Of a DNA stretch of 64,000 bases, positions 52,681 to 62,046 are shown piece after piece. Each line of letters starts with the position of its first letter. Position 1 is the first letter of the stretch. The DNA is taken from NCBI GenBank assembly GCA_910583525.1, contig CAJTXL010000006.1, positions 1 to 64,000 of the forward strand. Direction: 5' to 3'. This DNA is from an uncultured Muribaculaceae bacterium (lineage in GTDB: Bacteria > Bacteroidota > Bacteroidia > Bacteroidales > Muribaculaceae). A model generated the notes under the pieces. It did not search any database and had not been told where the DNA came from. It saw nothing but the letters and a program-made list of their open reading frames with translations. The translations under genes and the position numbers were made by a program.

Positions 52681-53687
52681 CAATAAATTCAGAAATAAAA
52701 TATTTACGGCCATCCAATTCTGTAAGGTTCGACACAGTCCAATATATGGTATATGATGAACACTTCGAAAAATCCTACAAAGAGTTGACAGAAATGTTCG
52801 ACGGCGTCAAACCATATAATCTAAAACGAGCTGAGTTCCTTGTTGAGAACGCATTTTATGAAGGCACAATGGATTACAAGGTATTTTGTCATGACATTGA
52901 CAGTGTAGTAGACGTACTGAACCGCTTTATTGATGTAAATTATATCCGTCAGCACAAAACGGCGCCCAACTTCGCCATATTTGAATATTTCACAAAACCG
53001 TCGCCCATGAACGGATACAAAAAATTCGTTTACGACTTTGAAGACCCTTTGGGCGAAAAAGACTTTTCTGTATTTTTCACTTCGAAATTACTTCGCACAC
53101 ACAAAGGTCAATGTACATCAATGCCACTGCTTTATAAAATCTTATGTGATGATTTAGGCGGACATTCAGCTTTGGCATTCGGCCCAATGCACCTATACAT
53201 CAAACATATCGGTGAAGATGGAAAATGGGTCAATGTCGAATTGACACACGGCGGCTTTGTTCGTGATGTGTGGCTGATGGAGACCATGAACATTTCTACG
53301 GAAGCCATCCGAAACGGAATATTTCTATGCGCATTAAACGAAAAAGAGACCATAGCCCTAATGATGATGCAACTTTCACGTGCATATCAATTCAAATACA
53401 AAAGCTCCGACATGTTTGTAGTCCGAAGTGTAGACCATGTGCTGAATGCGCTTCCAAATTTCAGCAATGCTTTGGTCATGAAGCTCAACTACCATCAGGA
53501 CTGCGGTCGGAAATATCTCGAAAGATATGGTGGAGACCCCTCTGACTACCTTGAATACCACCATAAAGAATATCATAGAACAGTTACACAATTAGACAGC
53601 TTAGGCTATTCACAGCCAACAGTAGAAGAATACAATGCCAATCAAGCGAAAGGCAAGCGATTAACAGAAGGACAAAGCAATGAATAA
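52578..53687 (+). CDS. Secreted transglutaminase-like protein
   Basis: The 369-residue protein has a Sec signal peptide (MKARAFIS..., cleavage near residue 20-22) and a transglutaminase/SirB1-like core. C179 in H-K-G-Q-C-T-S-M-P, H205 in F-G-P-M-H-L-Y-I and E221 in V-N-V-E-L-T-H-G-G could form a Cys-His-acid triad. Family members act as peptidases, amidases or cross-linkers; the activity here is unknown. Its promoter and signal peptide are duplicated in front of the RHS gene at 56164. The next gene overlaps its stop by 8 bases. Base composition is AT-rich compared with the genes before it. Confidence 0.75.
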   Translation: MKARAFISFLFAAFATSLSALNLPPLQAGEFSATAINSEIKYLRPSNSVRFDTVQYMVYDEHFEKSYKELTEMFDGVKPYNLKRAEFLVENAFYEGTMDYKVFCHDIDSVVDVLNRFIDVNYIRQHKTAPNFAIFEYFTKPSPMNGYKKFVYDFEDPLGEKDFSVFFTSKLLRTHKGQCTSMPLLYKILCDDLGGHSALAFGPMHLYIKHIGEDGKWVNVELTHGGFVRDVWLMETMNISTEAIRNGIFLCALNEKETIALMMMQLSRAYQFKYKSSDMFVVRSVDHVLNALPNFSNALVMKLNYHQDCGRKYLERYGGDPSDYLEYHHKEYHRTVTQLDSLGYSQPTVEEYNANQAKGKRLTEGQSNE

Positions 53688-54717
53688 TTTTATTTTGACT
53701 ATCATATCATTTATTTTCTTGTGCCATGTGGCAACGGCACAGACCTACAGAGAAAGCCCATATGCACTGTTCGGCGACAAAACACCGGTTCTTGACATAG
53801 AGAGCAGGAGTGACAGGGCGCAATGGAGTATTGTTGTTGCGACGTCCGACTCAACACTCGGCACCATCGAGATGTACAACGCCAGACTTACGGTAATTGA
53901 TGTCAATGGAAATATAATAGCAGAAACTGCCGCCAACCCGTCCTCACAAGCAATGTTCCAGAGCATCGACCCGAAAGCTGACGAAATGCCTTGGATTTCG
54001 CCCTATGTATATTGTTTCGGAAACCCGATACGATTTGTTGATAAAACCGGTCTTCGCCCGACAGAATACGAGGCCGCGCTAATGGCACAAATTGTGTATA
54101 AACAGGATTTAACTAATGATTGTCTGCCTCAAGATTTATCTGATGGCAATTGGAGTATCTCACAATTTGATTCAAAGATAACGATGAATCATACAACCTG
54201 GTATGAAAACGGTTTACAATCCGCATTGTTTGAACGGACTACAGAGGGAATAACAGAATATGCTTACGTTTATGCAGGGACAAACTCTTTTGAGGATGTA
54301 TTAGAGGATATTGCACAAATTCTCGGAGTCGCACCTCAATATAACTCAGCCATAAAGAATGCCAAAATATTATCGGCAGAACTACAATCAAATGAGTTAA
54401 CTTTTATAGGACATTCATTAGGTGGCGGTGAAGCCGCTGCCGCAAGTATGGCAACGGGTCGAGCAGCCATAACTTTTAATCCAGCGGCGGTAAGCCCACT
54501 AACAAAACTATTACAAAACCTTAGCAACCCATCAAGTATTACAAATTACCGAGCAGTGCCAACAAACGGCATTATTGGAGGCTGCTTTATCAACAATTTA
54601 CAAGATAATTGTGGAATGAGCGCACCAGGGACAACAATTAACATTCCACTCCCTATCGTAAATCCTTTTTCAGCCCACTCCATCCGGCATATGGTTAATT
54701 ATTTCAAAAACAACTGA
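53680..54717 (+). CDS. Secreted RHS-tip protein with class-3 lipase toxin domain
   Basis: The 345-residue protein has a Sec signal peptide (1-20), a short linker, a fragment of RHS-associated core (FQSIDPKADEMPW, SPYVYCFGNPIRFVDKTGL at about 93-125), then a toxin domain. That domain has Y-A-G-T-N-S-F-E-D near 198-206 and the nucleophile elbow T-F-I-G-H-S246-L-G-G-G, matching alpha/beta-hydrolase lipase class 3. It thus looks like a mini-RHS carrying a phospholipase effector. The large YD-repeat shell that normally encloses such toxins is absent. The following genes are candidate immunity proteins. Confidence 0.8.
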   Translation: MNNFILTIISFIFLCHVATAQTYRESPYALFGDKTPVLDIESRSDRAQWSIVVATSDSTLGTIEMYNARLTVIDVNGNIIAETAANPSSQAMFQSIDPKADEMPWISPYVYCFGNPIRFVDKTGLRPTEYEAALMAQIVYKQDLTNDCLPQDLSDGNWSISQFDSKITMNHTTWYENGLQSALFERTTEGITEYAYVYAGTNSFEDVLEDIAQILGVAPQYNSAIKNAKILSAELQSNELTFIGHSLGGGEAAAASMATGRAAITFNPAAVSPLTKLLQNLSNPSSITNYRAVPTNGIIGGCFINNLQDNCGMSAPGTTINIPLPIVNPFSAHSIRHMVNYFKNN

Positions 54718-54719
54718 AT

Positions 54720-55652
54720 ATGAAATCATTAAAGATTATAATTACTTGTTTTGCGTCAGTAGCACTCCTGTTGGCGATAGGGTTCAGCACAGATTCGGGC
54801 ACCTCTTTAGAAATCTTTTTCAGAATATGTTTCGTATTGCTTCTATTTGGCGTATTGTTTTATGCCCTTTGGCGCAATGAATTGTCGGATTTCGTTTATT
54901 CAAGCGACAAAAAAAAGAGGATAACCACCGCTTTTAAAATCATCGTAAGCGTGTTGTTGTCAATGGCATATTTGTTTGGGCCAAATATTTCCATGCCGAT
55001 AAACACTTGTATAATTATAATCTATATATGCGCTTTGACTTTGGTATGGAGAAAATCATTGATGTCATTTCTAAGAGAACGTGGTAAGCGTAAGCTATCT
55101 ATCGACAGCCTTGTTGTTGTGGCGTTGTTCGCGATATTTGGCATAGCGCCTAAATATTGCACCCCCAAACCGACATTCTACACACCACCTCTAATATCAC
55201 CTGACGAGGAGCTATGGATAGCCAACTATAACGAAGGTCTTAATATACCGCTATATTGTGCAAGCGGAGACAGTATTATATTCCGATACACGGAAAAAAT
55301 GAAGCCATTGCAGTATACCGACTTGTACGGATATCAATTTGTGCTACGCCTGTCACAGCCTGACACTTTGTTCTGCGGCTATTTTGCGCTCACCTACGAG
55401 AATGGGCATGTAAGCGATTCCTGTTATTTGAGATTGTCGCCAAAGTGGATAGATGACAAGAACCGCGATTTTGTAAAAATCCCTTTTACAGAGACTGATT
55501 TTGTTGCAGGCGATACAATCCAGCATTGTTTCATTTCAAGGTTTGGAAACAACTCTATGATTGACACATTCATCGTAAATAGAGATTGTGGTCCAGTTTA
55601 TATAAAGATGAGAGACGGGGCAAAGTTTTTCCGCAAATTCAATCCCAAATAG
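54720..55652 (+). CDS. Membrane protein, candidate immunity to the lipase effector
   Basis: The 310-residue protein has four or five hydrophobic helices in its first 150 residues and a soluble, probably periplasmic, beta-rich C-terminal half (about 165-310). It begins 2 bases after the lipase-effector gene and is AT-rich. Position and topology fit an immunity protein against a membrane-acting phospholipase, as in other polymorphic toxin pairs. No family recognised; the role is inferred from context. Confidence 0.6.
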   Translation: MKSLKIIITCFASVALLLAIGFSTDSGTSLEIFFRICFVLLLFGVLFYALWRNELSDFVYSSDKKKRITTAFKIIVSVLLSMAYLFGPNISMPINTCIIIIYICALTLVWRKSLMSFLRERGKRKLSIDSLVVVALFAIFGIAPKYCTPKPTFYTPPLISPDEELWIANYNEGLNIPLYCASGDSIIFRYTEKMKPLQYTDLYGYQFVLRLSQPDTLFCGYFALTYENGHVSDSCYLRLSPKWIDDKNRDFVKIPFTETDFVAGDTIQHCFISRFGNNSMIDTFIVNRDCGPVYIKMRDGAKFFRKFNPK

Positions 55653-55684
55653 CATATCCTACGGGTAAAATAATCAAAAACATA

Positions 55685-56077
55685 ATGATGGTTGGAGCAG
55701 CACTTTTGTTGTTTTTCTTGTGCTCCTTTTTGTTCGATGACGGGTCTGAGAACTTAGGCGCAGGTTATAAATATTATTCCGACAACAATGCGATTTTCGG
55801 CCCGAACCTTGATATTCCGCCGTATATAACAAGATACGGCAAAGACAACAATTTCATCATCATCGAACAGTCTCCGCATGGACGCAATACCGCCCCCATC
55901 TTCAATAAGGTCAAATATAATTATACCTTAGGGCTGGACGCCACTTATTATTGGATAATCGACAAAAGAACCAAAATATTTTACGGGCCGATAGGTTATG
56001 AAAGCTTTATTGCCAAATGTGACAGCCTTTGCATAAATATTGTTCTGTCGGAAACGAGCATTATTTTACGCAAGTAA
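55685..56077 (+). CDS. DUF3997-like secreted or lipid-anchored protein
   Basis: The 130-residue product has an N-terminal hydrophobic segment (MMVGAALLLFFLCSFLF) followed by DDGSENLGAGYKYYSDN and later YITRYGKDNNFIIIEQSP and TYYWIIDKRTK. This order resembles DUF3997 proteins, which are found in several phyla and have been seen among toxin-immunity neighbourhoods. The lipobox is not canonical. ATG 55685 is preferred to 55586 because the latter overlaps the previous gene by 67 bases and spoils the signal. Could be a second immunity protein. Confidence 0.55.
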   Translation: MMVGAALLLFFLCSFLFDDGSENLGAGYKYYSDNNAIFGPNLDIPPYITRYGKDNNFIIIEQSPHGRNTAPIFNKVKYNYTLGLDATYYWIIDKRTKIFYGPIGYESFIAKCDSLCINIVLSETSIILRK

Positions 56078-56104
56078 TAATTTTTCGCGTTTTTATCAAA
56101 ATAG

Positions 56105-56250
56105 TTGCAAAATATCAAAAGTATACTTATATTTGTCGCAGCACAGCCATAAAACGCGGCACCATGAAAGCACGGGCGTTCATCTCATATCCATTTGCGG
56201 CATTCTCAATATCTTTGTCGGCACTCAACTTGCCGCCATTGCCATCGGGA
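56105..56250 (+). repeat. Promoter, leader and signal-peptide segment, copy 2
   Basis: Promoter TTG 56105-56107, 20-base spacer and TATATTTG 56128-56135, then a leader and 26 codons nearly identical to 52519-52660. Changes in the signal peptide (FL/YP, ATS/SIS) are few, and the segment S-A-L-N-L-P-P-L is kept. Both copies start unrelated exported proteins. Confidence 0.85.
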
Positions 56251-59200
56251 GTGTGGCCCGAAAGCCCACAGGCGAAACAGATAAGGGAAGTCACAATGCC
56301 GGCTCCGGCATTATCGACGGGCGCATCGACCTTTTCCGTGCCGCTCTACGAACTTGAAGTGGAAGGTGTAAAGATACCTTTCACCCTCAATTACCGCAGC
56401 AACGGCATCCGGCTCGACGACAACCCTTTCCCTATAGGCTATGGATGGACTTTCTCGCCTCCTTTAAGGGTATGCCGACAGATTATGGGACGCCCCGACG
56501 AACGATTTCAGTTCATCGGAGATTGCTTTGGAGATGATTACATGACCGCATTTGGAGCAGCAACGACATATGACAGCGGCTCAATCTCCCGATATGATGC
56601 CGAGCATGACATTTTCACCATATATCTGTTAGACAAAACTCTGACCGTAATCCGTGACGGCACTGACTTTATCGGAGTCGCCTGCTCGGAATACAGGATT
56701 ACGGGAGATGATAAATTATCCTATATCAGAGTGACAGACCCTCGCGGACTGATTTATAACTTTTCACTGCAAGGCGATTTCTGCGGAGATGAGGGATATC
56801 CCACCGCCTGGATGCTAACGTCGCTCAAACTCCCGTCGGGACGAGAAGTGACATTCGAGTGGGATAAGGGACATCTGACATACGGAGCTTCTGTATACAG
56901 CGGCAAAAGCATCTTTTATGCAAGCAGAGAACGCTTTGACGTAGACGAAAACAATATTGAAGACGGGATTTCAAGCAACATATATTTTTCATCGTCTTAT
57001 TTTATAAAGAGTGTCGAGTTTCCCGGCGGTAGCATTAGGATGAACTATACCGATTCAGGTAAAACCAAGCGCTATCTTGAGCGGTTCTCTGTGCTGTGGG
57101 ATAACGATACTGTTGCGGACATCCGGCTTAAACGCGACAACAAGCGTCAGGATCTTTTAGGCAGCGTATCGATATCCGGCTCCGGGACTTATTCGTTTGA
57201 CTATGAACCGGGCGATTGGCAGAACTCTGCCGGCATGGACTGGTGGGGATTTTATAATGGCAAGACATCGCGCGGCGCTGTTGCACATCCCAACTTCGAT
57301 GTACCGACCGAAAATAAGGCCGACCCGTTCCTATTCCCTATATACGACGGAGCCGACCGCTCTGTTGACGAAAACTACATGAAATATAAAATATTCCGAA
57401 AAGCGACCTATCCGACAGGCGGTACAGTCGAATGGGAGTATGAAACACATCGGTTCGCTCCGCAAAAATCTGAAGAAGACTGGGTTGTCAGGCGCATAAT
57501 AGAACCGACATTGGACCATGGCGGTGGATTGCGCGTAAAAAAGATGACAATGAAATCATCGGCCGACGACCCTAACCCGATTGTGCGCACATATACCTAC
57601 GGGACTAATGACAACGGGCTTGCGGTGGTTGAGGCAGCGCCACTTCTGCACACATTTATGACACATTATTATATGGTATGGCTGCGAAATGTCCCTACGA
57701 CATCCGTTGATATCGTAGTCTTATTCCACGATGACAACATATTGCTTATAAATCCCCATTCCGACTATATGCAGGGACGCACAGGAGAAGTCCCGATTTG
57801 GTACAGCGATGTGTGCGAACATCACTCGGAAGGCCTTGTCCGTTATCACTTCGACAGATTTGCACCACCCAACAGAATATCCCGAAGCTGGGGCGTTGCC
57901 TATCCGCTTGAAACAGCGACAGTCTTTTCTAACGGGCCCGTATTGACAAAAACAGATATCTACCGTTTTTGCGAAGGGGTGGAACGGCTTGTCGAGCGGA
58001 AGATTGATAATGATAATTATGAATTAGAATACAACAATAACAGTGTACCATTCCTCAACACACGAGTCATCCGCATTTGCGGTACAAATGCAAATTACGG
58101 GTATAGCCCGGATCTTGGTCCGCACGAAATGTTTATGCCGGCAATGGCCCCCTGGGAAAGCGGAAGTCCATCGATATATGTAACAATACAAAAGCGCAGT
58201 GATTTCCATTGGTTCGATAAACAACTTTATATAATGACCCCTGCAACCGAGAAACACCTCGGTTCGGTTTCCACGGTATTCACCGAAAACGGCGAATACC
58301 GCCGCCTGCAGCGCACATATTACAACGCAGACTCCCGAATAGTCTCGCGCACGGTCTACGGCGACGGGAGCGACTCCACAGTGACCATCTACACATATCC
58401 CGAAGGCGGAGCGGACCACATGCAGTCAAGTATGATAAAACAGAATGTAGTCGGCCAACCGCTGTCCGTAACAGAAAGCCACGGCGGCGCCAGTCAAGGT
58501 TACCGATTCGAAATGACCAATCCCAACGGGGCCATCTTCAAGCCCTATAAAATATGGCGTTGGGCAGGCGGCGAAGAATGGTGCACCGAGAAGTACGCCT
58601 ACGACTCCTACGGGTGCATAGAAAGCGCCGTCAATCTCTACGACAATACCGACATTTCTTTCGCATGGGATAGATACGGACGCTATCCAATTGAGAAAAA
58701 AGTGAATTTCAACACTTATAAGGCAACCTGGAAGCCACTTGTGGGCTTGGAAACCGTCACAGACCCGTCGGGGCACAAGATGCACTATTACTATGATGAT
58801 TTCGGACGCCTGACCCTGATAACAAGAGGCGACCTTTATGGTATCGAAGGGTACAGCTACCGCATAGACCATGACGGCGACAACCGCGTCACCCGAAAAA
58901 TACTTACGGGGAGCGGCGAATCGTGCGACGTAGTCGAGCGCTACGACGGTCTCGGACGGAACTATTCCACGTTCTCGACCGTGCCCGACGGTTACCTGGC
59001 AACCCTGACTGAATATGACTCCATGGGCAGGGCGACAAAAAGATGGAACGCAGCCCCGGTATCGGGCTTGGATGTCAGCGTCACCGACATATCAGCCTCG
59101 GCGACAACGGCATACGGCGACAGCTATGCCTATGAGACAAGCGAATATGAAGCTTCGCCGAGAGGCATAGTCATATCTTCGACAAAGTCAGGCAAGCTAT

Positions 59201-62022
59201 GGCACGAAAACGGAAAGAGCACGACCACGACCATTCTGACAAACGACGCTTCGGCGCATTCCTGCTCTCGCTATTCGGTCGATGCCTACGGAGTGTACCG
59301 GCACGGGAAATATCAGTCCGGCAGACTTAAAGTGGAACAGACGGTAGATGAGGACGGCGTGACCGTAGAAACATATACCGATTACCGGGGGCTGCTTATC
59401 TGCCGCAAGATAGGCGGAGAGGCGACCGATTACGTATACGATGACTACGGACGTCTTAGATATGTGCTGCCACCGGGGCTTGAAGGCACACGGCGGCTGA
59501 CCGACACGGAGATGGACCGGCTTGCCTACTACTACGGCTACGACGAACGCGGCAGGCTTGTGCTGAAGAAGCTGCCGGGAGCAAAGACGGTATCGTACTA
59601 CTACGACCCGGCCGACCGGCTCGTGGCCGAGCGCAACCCGGCATTTTCAAAGGGGGCGCGCATATACGGCTACGACAGTGACCGTCGGCAGATAATGGCC
59701 GCCGACGTGTCGCTCTCGGCAACACAATGTGCCCAATTTGCCGCCGAGTGCAGAGAAGCAAGAGTAATACCCGATTGGGACGAGGCACAGGACAAAGAAA
59801 CCGTCGTCGCCCGTTTTTATCCCGAATGGACTTCCATGCCAGAAGTCGCCTGGGCGAAGTTTTACGACGGTTACGGCTTTCTTACCACATTCAACCTCTC
59901 CTACGACTTCAGGTTCAAATACCCGTATCCGTCCGGCGGCGACGAAACCATGACATACACAAATCCCCGGGGACAGCTTACGGGCATCTATACCGGCCAA
60001 GGCTTCGAGGCATACTACTACAACTGGCACCGGCAGCTATGGCAGTCGTTCGGAACGGGTTTCAATACGGGGCGTACGACCTACGAGTACAACTACGCCG
60101 GCCAGCCGGTAAAAATAAGCCGGCAGGACGGCAACTACCGCCGCACCACAACGCACGAATACGACGCGGCAATGAGGCTCGTAAAAACGACAGTCTCCGA
60201 CTGCCAAAATGCCGATGCCGAAACACCCGTAGAAGCTACCGCCGTGATTGCTACCGAATACGACGCACTCGGGCGGCCGTCAAAACGCCAGCTTGGCAGC
60301 AAGGCCACCGTCAGAACAGATTATGACATACACGGCTGGCCCACAAGAATCGAAGCCACCTGTGCCGACAACAGCATCGGTTTAATGTATGGCTACGGCT
60401 TATCTAACGGAAGTTCGTTCAACGGCAATGTATCGACTTCAATCATCCGCACAAGCCATAACCGTGAGAGGTACATTTTCGGGACACAATATGCCTACGA
60501 CAGTTTCAACCGACTGACATCGGCAAAAACCATCTGCAATAACAACGCAAAGATAAACTACTCGACCAAATACGAGTACGACGAGCGAGGCAACATCCTA
60601 TCGCTGACACGCAAGGGCCGCACAAGCAAAGTAGGAATGGGCTACGGCACGCTCGACAGCATCGTCGCCACATACAAGGGCAACCAACCCGAAATAATAA
60701 GCAACAGCTGTTCGGGACTGCTCTACGAGGGGCGTCCCGGCCTCGGCGAAGTCGAGTATATACAGCGCCGCTACGACAACGCCGGCCGCCTGTGGTCGGA
60801 CGACGGGGGCGGCATCGTAAGCATCAGCTACAACAGCGACAGCCATCCCGTCCGTACGGTCTTCACCCAAGGCCATACACAAGAGGAGATATGGGACGCT
60901 TTCGGCAATCATCTCGGCACAATGTTCAACACGCGCAACAGCACCCTTGTCGACGGCACGCTCGACGCCGACCCCATAACGACATCTTTCCGCGAATATC
61001 GCGGCGACGGCCGGATATTCGACAACGGACGCCTGTCGATGGCGCGCTTCGACGGCGGATATTTCGACCGTGCCGGAAATGCGCACTACTACATCACCGA
61101 CCGCCTCGGCAACAACTGCGGAGTGGCCGATGCCGACGGCAAGCTTGTGCAGACCACCTTCTACTACCCCTACGGCGAGCCGTGGGAATATCCCGAAGGG
61201 CAGCAGTTCCTCTACTCCGACAAGGAGCTGATGCGCACCCACGGCCTGCACCAGTACGAAATGGGCGCACGCCGCTTCGCCCCGGCATTCCCGAGCTTCA
61301 CTACGCCCGACCCATTATGCGAAGACAGCTACGATGTCTCTCCATACAGCTATTGTCACGGAAACCCGATTAACAAAAGCGACCGCACAGGGCTGACTGA
61401 TTTTATCGACGATGTCGGCAACCATGTTTGGCATAATGACGGTCAAAATCGTGTATTCGAAATCGACGCCACCATGCTCGCAGAGCTTCAATCGCCATCA
61501 TTCGACTACCAAAGCGGTCGTTATGCACAGATACTTGCCTCGGGCACTCCGCGTGAAGATGTATTTTACACTATCCAAAATGTACTGTCGGGAGAGCCTT
61601 TTGTCGGATGGCATTCAGGCGCCAATTGCCGCAATCTGGCCATAGAACAAAATAATGTAGGAGTGTTGAGTTCGGCATACAGGATAGATTACACCAAGTA
61701 TACTCGCGATAAAATAACGTCATATCTAAAATCAGAACTTTCGCTCGGACATTCTATTATGATTGGGGTAAACGAGGGAGGCATCTCAACAGAAAATGGC
61801 AACGAAGACACTCAACATTTTATAAATATTGTTGGAATGGGCTATGAGCAAGGAAGCAATTATTTTGAATATTATGATAATGGCTGTAGATATGAATATA
61901 AAGGTGCAGATGTAAAAAACAATCGCCTATACTTTAACGTGTCAAATGGCTATTTTGAAGACATCAACACCAGCCGGAATTGCCCGTTCTATCGGATTAC
62001 AGAAATCAGAATTAATAAATAA
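56164..62022 (+). CDS. Secreted RHS-repeat protein with papain-like C-terminal toxin
   Basis: The 1952-residue protein has a Sec signal peptide, an N-terminal domain with the Bacteroidales RHS opening (LSTGASTFSVPLYELEVEGV, LNYRSNGIRLDDNPFPIGYG), a long YD-repeat shell (about 400-1600), and the RHS-associated core ending at N-K-S-D-R-T-G-L1744. The remaining 208 residues are the variable tip: C1822 in G-A-N-C-R-N-L-A, H1885 in D-T-Q-H-F-I-N-I-V-G and D1905/N1906 fit a papain-fold cysteine peptidase or deamidase. The tip is AT-rich relative to the shell. ATG 56164 is used; longer readings overlap the previous gene. Toxin activity is inferred. Confidence 0.85.
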   Translation: MKARAFISYPFAAFSISLSALNLPPLPSGVWPESPQAKQIREVTMPAPALSTGASTFSVPLYELEVEGVKIPFTLNYRSNGIRLDDNPFPIGYGWTFSPPLRVCRQIMGRPDERFQFIGDCFGDDYMTAFGAATTYDSGSISRYDAEHDIFTIYLLDKTLTVIRDGTDFIGVACSEYRITGDDKLSYIRVTDPRGLIYNFSLQGDFCGDEGYPTAWMLTSLKLPSGREVTFEWDKGHLTYGASVYSGKSIFYASRERFDVDENNIEDGISSNIYFSSSYFIKSVEFPGGSIRMNYTDSGKTKRYLERFSVLWDNDTVADIRLKRDNKRQDLLGSVSISGSGTYSFDYEPGDWQNSAGMDWWGFYNGKTSRGAVAHPNFDVPTENKADPFLFPIYDGADRSVDENYMKYKIFRKATYPTGGTVEWEYETHRFAPQKSEEDWVVRRIIEPTLDHGGGLRVKKMTMKSSADDPNPIVRTYTYGTNDNGLAVVEAAPLLHTFMTHYYMVWLRNVPTTSVDIVVLFHDDNILLINPHSDYMQGRTGEVPIWYSDVCEHHSEGLVRYHFDRFAPPNRISRSWGVAYPLETATVFSNGPVLTKTDIYRFCEGVERLVERKIDNDNYELEYNNNSVPFLNTRVIRICGTNANYGYSPDLGPHEMFMPAMAPWESGSPSIYVTIQKRSDFHWFDKQLYIMTPATEKHLGSVSTVFTENGEYRRLQRTYYNADSRIVSRTVYGDGSDSTVTIYTYPEGGADHMQSSMIKQNVVGQPLSVTESHGGASQGYRFEMTNPNGAIFKPYKIWRWAGGEEWCTEKYAYDSYGCIESAVNLYDNTDISFAWDRYGRYPIEKKVNFNTYKATWKPLVGLETVTDPSGHKMHYYYDDFGRLTLITRGDLYGIEGYSYRIDHDGDNRVTRKILTGSGESCDVVERYDGLGRNYSTFSTVPDGYLATLTEYDSMGRATKRWNAAPVSGLDVSVTDISASATTAYGDSYAYETSEYEASPRGIVISSTKSGKLWHENGKSTTTTILTNDASAHSCSRYSVDAYGVYRHGKYQSGRLKVEQTVDEDGVTVETYTDYRGLLICRKIGGEATDYVYDDYGRLRYVLPPGLEGTRRLTDTEMDRLAYYYGYDERGRLVLKKLPGAKTVSYYYDPADRLVAERNPAFSKGARIYGYDSDRRQIMAADVSLSATQCAQFAAECREARVIPDWDEAQDKETVVARFYPEWTSMPEVAWAKFYDGYGFLTTFNLSYDFRFKYPYPSGGDETMTYTNPRGQLTGIYTGQGFEAYYYNWHRQLWQSFGTGFNTGRTTYEYNYAGQPVKISRQDGNYRRTTTHEYDAAMRLVKTTVSDCQNADAETPVEATAVIATEYDALGRPSKRQLGSKATVRTDYDIHGWPTRIEATCADNSIGLMYGYGLSNGSSFNGNVSTSIIRTSHNRERYIFGTQYAYDSFNRLTSAKTICNNNAKINYSTKYEYDERGNILSLTRKGRTSKVGMGYGTLDSIVATYKGNQPEIISNSCSGLLYEGRPGLGEVEYIQRRYDNAGRLWSDDGGGIVSISYNSDSHPVRTVFTQGHTQEEIWDAFGNHLGTMFNTRNSTLVDGTLDADPITTSFREYRGDGRIFDNGRLSMARFDGGYFDRAGNAHYYITDRLGNNCGVADADGKLVQTTFYYPYGEPWEYPEGQQFLYSDKELMRTHGLHQYEMGARRFAPAFPSFTTPDPLCEDSYDVSPYSYCHGNPINKSDRTGLTDFIDDVGNHVWHNDGQNRVFEIDATMLAELQSPSFDYQSGRYAQILASGTPREDVFYTIQNVLSGEPFVGWHSGANCRNLAIEQNNVGVLSSAYRIDYTKYTRDKITSYLKSELSLGHSIMIGVNEGGISTENGNEDTQHFINIVGMGYEQGSNYFEYYDNGCRYEYKGADVKNNRLYFNVSNGYFEDINTSRNCPFYRITEIRINK

Positions 62023-62046
62023 CGTTCATCAAAAACAAGTACTTAT

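Noticed and set aside
55586..55684. Upstream start for the DUF3997-like gene
   Set aside because: Would overlap the preceding gene by 67 bases and put a charged stretch before the signal segment.
56029..56163. Upstream start for the RHS gene
   Set aside because: The -10-like promoter and leader lie within this stretch; ATG 56164 matches the start of the duplicated signal peptide.
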